8,485 nucleotides of DNA from JALHUF01 sp050014795 (lineage in GTDB: Bacteria; Acidobacteriota; Terriglobia; UBA7540): positions 1-8,485 of the forward strand of contig JBEKCQ010000150.1 of NCBI GenBank assembly GCA_050014795.1. Direction: 5' to 3'. Below the pieces are notes generated by a model. It did not search any database, had not been told where the DNA came from, and worked only from the letters and a program-made list of their open reading frames with translations. Both the position numbers and the translations under genes were made by a program. This document shows positions 1 to 6,387 of the stretch, piece after piece (positions within the stretch are counted from its first letter, which is position 1; each line of letters starts with the position of its first letter).

Positions 1-4
1 AGCC

Positions 5-31
5 TTGACTGCGTTTTCCCCTTCGTATAAA
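5..31 (+). promoter_or_regulatory. Candidate sigma-70-type promoter for the AsmA-like gene
   Basis: A TTGACT box at 5-10 matches the -35 consensus at five of six positions. TATAAA at 26-31 matches the -10 consensus at five of six. The spacer is only 15 bp, shorter than the usual 16-18, so strength is uncertain. A transcript would begin near base 38, just upstream of the candidate starts at 61, 82 and 115. This is read from sequence alone. Confidence 0.45.
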
Positions 32-103
32 TAGAACGAGCACTTTGGAGCGTCATCTAAGTGACTGGGGACTGTTCCACGATGTCTACACGCAGCGGCG
101 CGG

Positions 104-110
104 GGAGGGG
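104..110 (+). promoter_or_regulatory. Strong ribosome binding site that favours the ATG at 115
   Basis: A GGAGGGG run lies six bases (counted from GGAGG) before the ATG at 115. The upstream in-frame starts are weaker: GTG at 61 has only GGAG about ten bases away, and ATG at 82 has a poor G-run. This decides for the shorter protein, although the longer one cannot be excluded. Confidence 0.5.
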
Positions 111-114
111 CCAC

Positions 115-1698
115 ATGCCGGGACAGCGGCGGGCGCGTGGACGCTGGTGGCTGATCATAGGAGGGGCGTCGCTCATCGTCATCGCGGGCGTTGTGCTGAT
201 CGCGTTGGCCTGGAACTGGCCATTCACGGAACAGGCTGTCACCAAAGCGCTGCAGGACCGATTCGCCCGACCCGTCCAAATCCGTCGCTTCCGCAAAACC
301 TACTTTCCACCGGGGTGCGTGGCTGAAGGGGTCAGTTTCCTGCACCGGAGACGCAAGGACCTGCCACCGTTGATCACGGTCCAAACGCTGATCATTCGAG
401 GAAGCTACAATGGCCTTTTCCGGATTCACAAGCGCGTGGATGAGGTCCAGGTGAAGGGGTTGCACGTGTTAATACCGCCGCGGGGTCCGAGCGGCCAGCC
501 GCCTAATGTTATCCCGTTGACGACCAGCACCTCGGGCGCTTCGGTCACGATTGGCAAGATCATCACGGATGGCGCGCTGTTGGAGTTTATGCCCCGGAAG
601 CCGGACCACGAACCCTTCCTGCTGCAGGTTCATCGGTTGACCTTGGACCAGGTCGGTGAGAACAGGTCCATCCCCTACCATGTAGCGTTGTTAAATACCG
701 AACCGCCAGGCGAAATCCTGTCGGAGGGTGAGTTCGGCCCCTGGAATGAGGATGACCCCGACAGTACTCCGGTGAGTGGTTCCTACACTTATGAGCACGC
801 GGACCTGGGTGTGTTCGAGGGTATCTCAGGTACCCTATCGTCCCAAGGCAAGTTTAGCGGCACCATCGGCCATATCGATGCGAATGGCGAAGTCGACGTG
901 CCCGACTTCCGCGTATCCGGAAACAGCCACACCGTTCACCTGATTTCGAAATTCCAGGCGGTTGTGGACGGAACGAATGGAGACACGTATCTTCAGAAGG
1001 TGGACTCGCACTTTCAGCGAACCAGTCTGACCGCGAGTGGTAGCATCGCCGGGCACCCGGGCCAGCACGGAAAAACAGTTCGGCTGGAGATGGCCGTGAA
1101 TGGAGGCCGGATTGAGGATTTGTTGTCCTTCTTTACGGACGAGAAACGCCCGTCGATGACCGGCAGTGTCAACCTGCGTGCAAAAGTACAAGTGCCCCCG
1201 GGGCCTCCGGGATTCTTGCGGAAGCTGGATCTGGTAGGCAGTTGCGACATTGGCAGCGGACGCTTCACGAACCCAGACGTCCAGCAGCCGGTAAATGCCT
1301 TAACCCAGAGTGCGCGCGGCGAGGACAAGGAGCAGCAAGCCGAAGACCCGGAAACGGTGCTCTCGAAGTTTAGTGGGCAGGTCTCGGTGAAAAATGGCGT
1401 CGCAACTCTGTCCAACATCTCCTTCAGCGCTCCCGGCACGCGCGCGCAGCTTCATGGTACCTACAACTTGGTGGACCGAAAAGTTGATCTCCATGGAGTT
1501 TTGTACACCAACGGAAAGTTATCCGACACCACGTCGGGATTCAAAGCACTGGTATTGAAGGCACTCAGTCCGTTCCTGAAGAAGAAGTCCGTTACGGTGG
1601 TTCCCTTCTCAATTACCGGCACCTCTGCCAAGCCTTCTTTCGCGTTGGATTTCACTGGAAAACGGCGGCAATCCTCTCTCCCCGCGCCCAGCCCGTGA
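115..1698 (+). CDS. AsmA-like inner-membrane protein with a periplasmic domain
   Basis: From the ATG at 115 the product is about 527 residues. A short basic N-terminus (QRRARGR) precedes one hydrophobic segment (WWLIIGGASLIVIAGVVLIA, about residues 11-31), giving an N-in anchor with nearly all of the protein in the periplasm. The region just after the anchor (TEQAVTKALQDRFARPVQI) and the C-terminal 100 residues are typical of AsmA-family proteins. The C-terminal part has the pattern FSGQVSVKNGVATLSNISF, then a pG..a.l.G.ydL stretch, then a basic FLKKKS turn followed by VPFSITGTSAKP. AsmA/YhdP/TamB relatives are thought to form beta-groove bridges moving phospholipids between inner and outer membranes; that role here is inferred. 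It is alone on its strand with its own promoter. Longer starts at GTG 61 and ATG 82 remain possible. The family call is fairly secure, the exact function is not. Confidence 0.82.
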   Translation: MPGQRRARGRWWLIIGGASLIVIAGVVLIALAWNWPFTEQAVTKALQDRFARPVQIRRFRKTYFPPGCVAEGVSFLHRRRKDLPPLITVQTLIIRGSYNGLFRIHKRVDEVQVKGLHVLIPPRGPSGQPPNVIPLTTSTSGASVTIGKIITDGALLEFMPRKPDHEPFLLQVHRLTLDQVGENRSIPYHVALLNTEPPGEILSEGEFGPWNEDDPDSTPVSGSYTYEHADLGVFEGISGTLSSQGKFSGTIGHIDANGEVDVPDFRVSGNSHTVHLISKFQAVVDGTNGDTYLQKVDSHFQRTSLTASGSIAGHPGQHGKTVRLEMAVNGGRIEDLLSFFTDEKRPSMTGSVNLRAKVQVPPGPPGFLRKLDLVGSCDIGSGRFTNPDVQQPVNALTQSARGEDKEQQAEDPETVLSKFSGQVSVKNGVATLSNISFSAPGTRAQLHGTYNLVDRKVDLHGVLYTNGKLSDTTSGFKALVLKALSPFLKKKSVTVVPFSITGTSAKPSFALDFTGKRRQSSLPAPSP

Positions 1699-1763
1699 GC
1701 CATTACAATCCCTGCGAAACACCACCGCTCCGCCAGTGACGCATACATCGCGCTCCCTACGAT

Positions 1764-1859
1764 GAATTCTGAATGGTGAATGATGATGGCGAGGGCGGAA
1801 TTCAGAAGTCAGAAGACAGAAGAACAGGGGCGGAAAGGCAGGGACTAGGAGCTGGGGAA
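1764..1859 (+). repeat. Degenerate 7-bp tandem repeat tract, CAGAAGT-like
   Basis: The clearest units are CAGAAGT (1803), CAGAAGA (1810) and CAGAAGA (1817). After a one-base slip come CAGGGGC (1825), GGAAAGG (1832), CAGGGAC (1839), TAGGAGC (1846) and TGGGGAA (1853). Upstream, GAATTCT, GAATGGT and GAATGAT (1764, 1771, 1778) keep the same 7-bp register. The strand is purine-rich. It resembles in style the heptameric short tandem repeats known from cyanobacteria and the heptamer-rich spacers I associate with Acidobacteria. A tract with the same consensus occurs at 7753-7787. Confidence 0.7.
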
Positions 1860-1891
1860 CACCCATCGGCACATTGATTCATCGGGCCAGT

Positions 1892-1939
1892 GGGCCATCG
1901 AGTCAGCGGGCCATCGAGTCAACGGACCATCCGACATGG
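1892..1939 (+). repeat. Short 16-bp tandem repeat, about 2.5 to 3 units
   Basis: GGGCCATCGAGTCAGC at 1892-1907 is followed directly by GGGCCATCGAGTCAAC at 1908-1923, with one mismatch between them. A decayed third unit beginning GGACCATC starts at 1924. Upstream bases (CATCGGGCCAGT, 1880-1891) share pieces of the unit. No gene is served obviously by it. Confidence 0.65.
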
Positions 1940-2196
1940 ACTTATTGTCCTATTTCTGGCCAAGCCCCCTCGGCGCCATGAGACCAGTGGGACTGGTGAG
2001 AATGGTGAGACAGATTTTCTATCAGATTGAAATGCATGGATTTATATGCCAAAAAACTTCTCTTTGCTTGAGGATTGTGTCCCATTATGCCCCACTGGGT
2101 AGTAATTACATGCACCCCCGGTTCTGCACCTGGGCCTGGGTCGGCTGGCTATACCCGTCGCGCCTTCGATCCTGGTCCTGAACGCTCACGGCCAAC

Positions 2197-3117
2197 CTAA
2201 GGCGAAGCAGGTCCAGGTCCCCGTGGGCGTGAACTAAGGCCCGGGCGCCCATGTTCCAGAAGAGACAGCAGCCAGTCGGCTCCGCTTCCGAAGCCGCTCA
2301 GGACGGCGCAGCCTGTCGCCAGCAGGATTACCGCCAGGAAAACGAACACGCCGGCGATGGGTATTAGCTGTAGCAAGGTAAGAAGCAGCGCGCCCGCCAG
2401 CGCTGCTTGGAGCGAACCCCCAACACGCGGCAGCCTGCGTCCGAGCCAGAGCGGGAAGCCAGGGCAGCCCGCCGCCAATGTCACAGCCAGGGCTATCGCG
2501 ACACCGGTATCCAGAATCTCCCCCGCATCCCCGAGCTTACCGGAGAACCGGAGCAGGACGGTAGCCACCAACAGCACTCCCGCACCCGCCAGCAGCGTCC
2601 ACACGGGATGCCCATCTATCGTGTCGGCGAGCGCCGCAACGCGTCGGCGGCGCATGACGAGCGAAGAGACAAGCACGAGGCCAAGATTCACCGCGGTATA
2701 CAACAGGATACAGGGGAGGAACAACTGACGCTGCCCCGGCACGTAGAACCACCATGCGGACTCAGCCTCGCCGCCCACGCTGGCTTGCGCCCCGCGCTCC
2801 AGTCGGCCGCCCGCGGCCACGGCCTCACCCCCAACCTTTGCTCCGGGGCCCAGACGAATGCCGCCACCCGCTGCCACGGCATCACCAACGACGGTGCCGT
2901 CGATTTCAATCCCGCCACCGATGGCGATGGCATCACCCTTCACCGTGCCGCGCACGCGGATCGAACAGAAGTAGCAGGTGAGATCTCCAGTTGTCTCCCC
3001 ACTCTGGATGACGATTTCCCGGACGTACTGCCGGCGCTCATTCGCCTCCTGCGCCCATGCCGCGGAAGGCAGGGAGAAAAGACCCACGGCAATCAAGAAG
3101 TAAGTAAACCGTCTCAT
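2197..3117 (-). CDS. Secreted/membrane protein with bactofilin-like repeats and C-terminal membrane domain
   Basis: The chosen ATG (3117-3115) has GGAGA about ten bases upstream and begins a clear Sec signal peptide ending SAAWA-Q near residue 22; longer open-frame starts lack this logic. The 306-residue product has three parts. Residues 23-56 carry a Cys pair in CYFCSIRVRG (C48, C51). Residues 57-118 are a glycine-rich repeat with recurring GTVxGDAxAxGGGI and GGEAVAAGGRL turns, as in bactofilin-like (polymer-forming) beta-helices. From about residue 132 to 276 there are four or five hydrophobic segments, with a basic MRRRRV loop after the first. The tail is Pro/Gly-rich. Because of the signal peptide the repeat should lie outside the cytoplasm, unlike classical bactofilins. 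A structural or surface-anchoring role is inference. It is divergent from the gene at 3431. Confidence 0.78.
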   Translation of the reverse strand: MRRFTYFLIAVGLFSLPSAAWAQEANERRQYVREIVIQSGETTGDLTCYFCSIRVRGTVKGDAIAIGGGIEIDGTVVGDAVAAGGGIRLGPGAKVGGEAVAAGGRLERGAQASVGGEAESAWWFYVPGQRQLFLPCILLYTAVNLGLVLVSSLVMRRRRVAALADTIDGHPVWTLLAGAGVLLVATVLLRFSGKLGDAGEILDTGVAIALAVTLAAGCPGFPLWLGRRLPRVGGSLQAALAGALLLTLLQLIPIAGVFVFLAVILLATGCAVLSGFGSGADWLLSLLEHGRPGLSSRPRGPGPASP

Positions 3118-3430
3118 CGAGTTAATTCTCCACTGCGCAGTCGTTCCACAACGAACGCGGCCTGGCTGAAGAACCTTCGTCGCGTGAGCGTCCCCCGCAT
3201 GTGAGGCCTCCCTTCGCGCTCCGGAAAGCGACCCCCGGGGGAGCAAGCATAACACTGTTGCGGGCCGCTGACGGCGAGACGCCAGGAGGGGCGCCGGCCA
3301 AGCACGCGTTGCGAAGCAGCAAACGGCTGCGCCGTGAATTCACGTCGCAGGCTGCTTGACATTGTGACGGGGGAGCATTTTTGCGGCGAAACGAATTTTC
3401 GGCGATTGTTTACTTGAGGCAGGAGGTGTT
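3118..3430. other. Divergent intergenic region
   Basis: This 313-bp spacer separates two divergently read genes and should hold both promoters. On the plus strand a perfect TTGACA lies at 3356-3361, but no good -10 follows at the usual distance. On the minus strand a TATGCT sequence near 3250 has only a weak -35 partner. Base composition changes within it, from GC-rich on the left to AT-richer from about 3375, which may mark the left edge of the accessory patch. Open frames here are overlaps without supporting signals. Confidence 0.45.
3421..3427 (+). promoter_or_regulatory. Consensus Shine-Dalgarno for the DUF3800 gene
   Basis: AGGAGGT ends three bases before the ATG at 3431. It is the best match to the anti-Shine-Dalgarno in the window, though a little close to the start codon. 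It supports the long start; a second site, AAGGAGA at 3513-3519, stands before an in-frame TTG at 3524. Confidence 0.55.
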
Positions 3431-4303
3431 ATGGGAGAACATGTTACGGGTGGGGGTTTGTGGCGAGCCCGCAGCCTGATTGGGAAATGCGCTGGCTGTG
3501 TGAACATCGGCGAAGGAGACCTTTTGATAGCCCTTCGAGCGTACCTGGATAGCAGTAGAAAACCTGAGTACGAGCACGGTTATCTGACGCTGGCAGCTGT
3601 TGCTGGAAACGACGAGATGTGGGCGGAATTTGAGACGGGATGGAAGAAGATTCTCGATGAGCACAAGCCAAAGGCCGATTACGTCCACATGCGGGAGATT
3701 GTCCGTCTGATTGAAGGTTTCGACCCCAAGCGTGGATGGGATTTGAAGAGTGCCTTCGATGTGGCAACGCAATGTGTCGGGTATATGTCGCACTTGGATA
3801 AGAAGCGTTTTCGCATGTTCTACTGTTCTGTCGATTTGGCAGCGTGGCGAAAATTGCGGGCTGAAACATATCAGATACCTGAGCCGGTGGACATGTGCAA
3901 CCAGTTTTGCTCGGAAACAGTGCTTGGTTGGTATCTCCACTATTATCCGGGCCTAATTGATCCGCACAATGACACGGTAAAGTACTTTTTTGATCGACAT
4001 GAGTGTTTTGAGAATCCTTTTAAGGAAAAATGGAATGCCGAAAAGAATCTAGCCGAAGAAACTGGCGCGTGGAGCATCTGGAAGATGATCGACGAAGTCG
4101 CGTCAGTTGAGATGAAGACAACTCCGGGCATTCAGGCTGCCGACATCATTGCATGGGGAATGAATCGCGAGACTTTTGCAGAAGAAGGGGACACCGCTAA
4201 ATATTTGGAACAGATTATCCGTCAAGTTATTCCAGCTTTTCACATTGTATGGGATGAAGCTAAGATGAGAGAGTACTTCAAGCCGTTGCTCTATCTACCG
4301 TGA
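3431..4303 (+). CDS. DUF3800-domain protein (putative RNase H-like fold)
   Basis: The 290-residue product fits the DUF3800 family. Near the N-terminus is RAYLDSS (D40), in the place of the family's Y-[IL]-D-[ED]-S motif. WAEFETGWKKILDEH (64-78) and YVHMREI (H86) match the segment that normally follows. FFDRHE (D188, E191) and PGIQAADIIAWG (Q235, D238) match the late acidic strand and the conserved QaADl helix. DUF3800 proteins are predicted to be RNase H/integrase-like and often occur in mobile or defence regions; no activity is established for this one. Two starts compete: ATG 3431 with a consensus ribosome binding site, and TTG 3524 (AAGGAGA before it) which would begin MIALRAYLD, nearer the family's usual N-terminus. 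The gene is AT-richer than its neighbours (23 G/C of 60 bases at 3961-4020, against 38 of 60 at 5221-5280). That and the transposase remnant downstream suggest acquisition by transfer. Confidence 0.75.
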   Translation: MGEHVTGGGLWRARSLIGKCAGCVNIGEGDLLIALRAYLDSSRKPEYEHGYLTLAAVAGNDEMWAEFETGWKKILDEHKPKADYVHMREIVRLIEGFDPKRGWDLKSAFDVATQCVGYMSHLDKKRFRMFYCSVDLAAWRKLRAETYQIPEPVDMCNQFCSETVLGWYLHYYPGLIDPHNDTVKYFFDRHECFENPFKEKWNAEKNLAEETGAWSIWKMIDEVASVEMKTTPGIQAADIIAWGMNRETFAEEGDTAKYLEQIIRQVIPAFHIVWDEAKMREYFKPLLYLP

Positions 4304-4350
4304 GGCTGCTCGACAACGTAGCGGAAAATGAAAATGCCCGGGCTGTCTTG

Positions 4351-4365
4351 GCGCCACGTTGGCGC
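4351..4365. repeat. Short GC-rich hairpin (GCGCCA / TGGCGC)
   Basis: A perfect 6-bp stem closes a 3-base loop (CGT), 48 bases after the DUF3800 stop. It is nested within a wider CTTGG...CCAAG pairing (about 4347-4375). No T-run follows, so it is a weak candidate for an intrinsic terminator; it may be part of a mobile-element end. Confidence 0.45.
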
Positions 4366-4395
4366 GGCGGGCCAAGCTCCGGTCCAACAGCAAAG

Positions 4396-4416
4396 CGGTC
4401 CCGGAGGGTGGGACCG
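4396..4416. repeat. Hairpin CGGTCCC - 7-base loop - GGGACCG
   Basis: The seven base pairs are perfect, with a possible G-T pair extending the stem. The loop is GGAGGGT. It lies about 30 bases after the hairpin at 4351-4365, in the spacer between the DUF3800 gene and the transposase remnant. No T-run follows. It could be a folded RNA, a terminator of non-classical type or a relic of the inserted element. Confidence 0.5.
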
Positions 4417-4450
4417 TACTCCAAAGCAGGCGCGCTTCCGGTAGTGGGTC

Positions 4451-4597
4451 AATTTGAATTTCCTTTTCATCCAAATTCACCGCACCTTGCGGACGAGTCC
4501 AGCAATGGCCGCCGGGGTTACAGATCGCCTTTGGAGTGTGGCTGATCTTGTGGCACTATGGGAGAGCGAAGAGCGGGAGGCGGAAAGAGCAGCGTTA
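4451..4597 (+). pseudogene. C-terminal remnant of an insertion-sequence transposase
   Basis: The frame reads NLNFLFIQIHRTLRTSPAMA and then AGVTDRLWSVADLVALWE. The pattern NF...IH.TLR.TPAMAAG...lW...dlv.l is one I recognise from the C-terminal end of DDE-type IS transposases (IS1-like and related). Only about 48 residues remain; an in-frame TAG at 4442 blocks the frame just upstream, and no catalytic core is present anywhere in the preceding spacer. It is therefore a decayed fragment. Its frame continues open into the small membrane protein that follows. Family assignment is from memory of the motif and should be treated as probable. Confidence 0.6.
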
Positions 4598-4609
4598 AAT
4601 GGGGTGAGA

Positions 4610-4813
4610 ATGGAGACTCCAGAAAAAACTGGAAGCAATGACCCATCTTCCTCATGGAACAATTATAGGGGGCGCTGGCGGTGGCTAATCCTTTTCATTT
4701 TGATGCCGATCCCATTTGGGCCTTGGTGGGCGACTGTTATATGCGTGGCACTGTGTGTCGTCCTGGCTGTCCTCTTTTTTAGACCAAACAAGAGACCTGA
4801 AAACCGAAAGTAG
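4610..4813 (+). CDS. Small two-helix membrane protein, unrecognised
   Basis: From the ATG at 4610 (GGGG at 4601-4604 upstream) the product is 67 residues. A polar N-terminus (METPEKTGSNDPSSSWNNYR) leads to two hydrophobic stretches, about residues 23-40 (RWLILFILMPIPFGPWW) and 41-58 (ATVICVALCVVLAVLFF), and a basic tail (RPNKRPENRK). This suggests a helical hairpin in the inner membrane with both ends in the cytoplasm. I recognise no family. The open frame extends back in phase to TTG 4454 through the transposase remnant, so a 119-residue call is possible, but the remnant makes the inner ATG more sensible. Composition resembles the DUF3800 gene more than the flanking host genes. It may be real or a chance open frame. 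Confidence 0.4.
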   Translation: METPEKTGSNDPSSSWNNYRGRWRWLILFILMPIPFGPWWATVICVALCVVLAVLFFRPNKRPENRK

Positions 4814-4907
4814 CCCACTACCCGCTTCCCTGCCCTCTTGTATTTCCCCCTCAATGTGGTATTAAACACAGGCTGGTTATGGCGATGAGGCACAGCGGTG
4901 GAAGTGC

Positions 4908-4961
4908 GTAGCGGTGGCCTTCAGGCCGCCAGCGCCATGGCAGGCTGAAGCCTGCCGCTAC
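4908..4961. repeat. 54-bp double-hairpin palindrome (REP/BIME-like)
   Basis: Two hairpins face each other as inverted copies. The first has arms 4913-4919 and 4924-4930 around a TTCA loop. The second has arms 4939-4945 and 4950-4956 around a TGAA loop. The outer ends GTAGCGG (4908-4914) and CCGCTAC (4955-4961) are exact reverse complements, so the whole unit can also fold as one. Comparing the two copies, they differ at three stem pairs (T-G versus C-G, G-C versus A-T, C-G versus G-C) and all keep pairing. It lies 49 bases upstream of the oxidoreductase start. The GTAGCGGCAGGCTTCAGCC style is one I associate with dispersed intergenic repeats in soil bacteria. Confidence 0.75.
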
Positions 4962-5010
4962 GTGTCTATTCCCGGAATTCATATCCTTCGAGGATGGAGA
5001 GGACGAATCG

Positions 5011-6378
5011 ATGAGTGACGAAATCAATCGACGAGATTTCATGAAGCGGGCGGCCATCACGACGGCGGGTGTCAGTCTGTCGATGGCTGGCCTGAGCACG
5101 AGGAGCGTGCTAGGCGCCAACGATAAGATTCGGCTGGGAGTCATCGGGACCGGGCGCCAGGGCATCGACGACATGCAGAATTTCATGCGGCACGGCGTGG
5201 AGGTTGCCGGCGTCTGCGACGTTTTCCAGCCGAACCTGGAGAAGGGGCTGAAGGCGGCGGGCGGCAAGGCGAAGACTTACAGCGACTTTCGCCGGCTGCT
5301 CGAAGACAAGGACATCGACGTGGTGATTAACGCCACGCCCGACCACTGGCATGCCCTGGCGACGGTGGAGGCATGCAAGGCGGGTAAGGACGTTTACACC
5401 GAGAAGCCCATCTCCGTCGCCGTCGAAGAGGGCAAGAAGATGGTGGAAGCGGCGCGCAAGTACAAGCGCGTGGTGCAGGTGGGGCTGTGGCAGCGCTCGA
5501 ATGCGCACTTCCAGAAGGCCGTGCAGTTGGTACAGGACGGGCTGCTCGGCAAGGTCACGTACGTGCGCACCTGGAATTACTCCGACATCTACCCCGAGGG
5601 CATCGGCAATCCCCCGGACGCCGACCCGCCCGCGGGGCTCGACTGGGACATGTGGCTGGGGCCGGCACCCAAGGTGCCGTATAACTGGAACCGGTTTGGC
5701 GTGGGCGACCGCTGGTCAACCTTCCGCTACTTCTACGATTACGCCAACGGCTGGCCGGGTGACTGGGCCGTGCACCTGATGGACATCGTGCAGTGGGCCA
5801 TGAAAGTGGAGGGGCCGAATACCATCACCGCGCAGGGCTCGAAGTTCTATCTCGAGGACAACAGCGATATCCCTGATACCCTGCAGATCACGTGGGAATA
5901 CCCCCACTTCGTCGCCACCTACGAAAACCGCATGTGCAACGGCAATTCCCTTTTCGAGCACGGATACGGCATCGTCTTCCACGGCAGCGATGGCACGATG
6001 TTCCTCGATCGCAGCGGCTTCCAGGTTTATCCGGAACCGTTGTCGGAACGCGATTACCGCGAAATGCACCGGCGCGCGGACAAGGAGGAACGTGAGATTC
6101 GTGGCAAGACGCCGGAAATGAAAATGCCCCAGATCGACGACGGTCTGCTCGAGCATGTCGGCAACCTGCTGGAGTGCATGCGCACGCGCAAGACCCCGCA
6201 GACCGATATCGAATACGGCCACCACAGCACGACGACCTGCCTGCTCGGCAACGTCGCCTTGCGCAGCAAGGAACGCCTGGAGTGGGATGTCGCCAGTCAG
6301 AGGCTCATCAAAGGCGGCCCCGCAGCGCAGAAACTCCTCGACCGCGAGTATCGCGCCCCGTGGAAGTTGACGGTGTAA
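5011..6378 (+). CDS. Tat-exported Gfo/Idh/MocA family oxidoreductase
   Basis: The 455-residue product starts at ATG 5011, with GGAGAGGA about ten bases upstream. Residues 6-35 form a twin-arginine leader (NRRDFMKRAA, a hydrophobic stretch, then a likely cut near VLGA), so the enzyme is predicted to fold with its cofactor and be exported. The NAD(P)-binding Rossmann domain follows: GVIGTGRQG (glycines 46, 48, 51), acidic D70 after the second strand, NATPDHWHA (108-115), and the family's EKP motif at 131-133 with the probable catalytic-region lysine K132. The C-terminal domain has GDWAVHLMDIVQW with H255 and D258, as in this family. Substrate cannot be read from sequence; sugars or inositol-like polyols are usual, and exported members may keep tightly bound cofactor as in Zymomonas glucose-fructose oxidoreductase. 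It stands alone, with a palindromic repeat upstream and a hairpin after the stop. The GH109 alternative is less likely because EKP is intact. Confidence 0.93.
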   Translation: MSDEINRRDFMKRAAITTAGVSLSMAGLSTRSVLGANDKIRLGVIGTGRQGIDDMQNFMRHGVEVAGVCDVFQPNLEKGLKAAGGKAKTYSDFRRLLEDKDIDVVINATPDHWHALATVEACKAGKDVYTEKPISVAVEEGKKMVEAARKYKRVVQVGLWQRSNAHFQKAVQLVQDGLLGKVTYVRTWNYSDIYPEGIGNPPDADPPAGLDWDMWLGPAPKVPYNWNRFGVGDRWSTFRYFYDYANGWPGDWAVHLMDIVQWAMKVEGPNTITAQGSKFYLEDNSDIPDTLQITWEYPHFVATYENRMCNGNSLFEHGYGIVFHGSDGTMFLDRSGFQVYPEPLSERDYREMHRRADKEEREIRGKTPEMKMPQIDDGLLEHVGNLLECMRTRKTPQTDIEYGHHSTTTCLLGNVALRSKERLEWDVASQRLIKGGPAAQKLLDREYRAPWKLTV

Positions 6379-6387
6379 TGGGGTAGC

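Larger units (their letters stand above)
1699..2196. other. Gene-poor intergenic region holding repeats
   Basis: About 500 bases lie between the AsmA-like gene and the 3' end of the minus-strand membrane-protein gene. It contains the 7-bp tract at 1764-1859 and the 16-bp repeat at 1892-1939. It also has a small hairpin, ACCAGT-GGG-ACTGGT, at 1983-1997. An 81-codon open frame at 1936-2181 begins inside the repeat, has no good ribosome binding site and no recognisable pattern, so I do not call it a gene. No clear intrinsic terminator is visible for either flanking gene. Confidence 0.6.

Noticed and set aside
1764..1939. CRISPR array
   Set aside because: Units are 7 and 16 bp and abut each other directly; there are no spacers of uniform length and no cas gene nearby.
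1936..2181. An 81-codon plus-strand frame after the repeats
   Set aside because: It starts within the decayed 16-bp repeat, has no ribosome binding site and reads as a random mix of Trp, Cys and Arg with no recognisable pattern.
2407..3204. A 265-codon open frame on the plus strand
   Set aside because: It lies antisense to the bactofilin-like gene, is rich in Arg, His and Pro as expected for a shadow frame in GC-rich DNA, and has no domain pattern or ribosome binding site.
3356..3361. Perfect TTGACA as a -35 box for the DUF3800 gene
   Set aside because: No acceptable -10 box follows at 15-19 bp (the bases there read TTTTGC), so I do not call a promoter.
4838..4865. TTGTAT / TATTAA pair as an oxidoreductase promoter
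   Set aside because: Spacing of 16 bp is right but the boxes match only three and four of six positions, so it is too weak to list.
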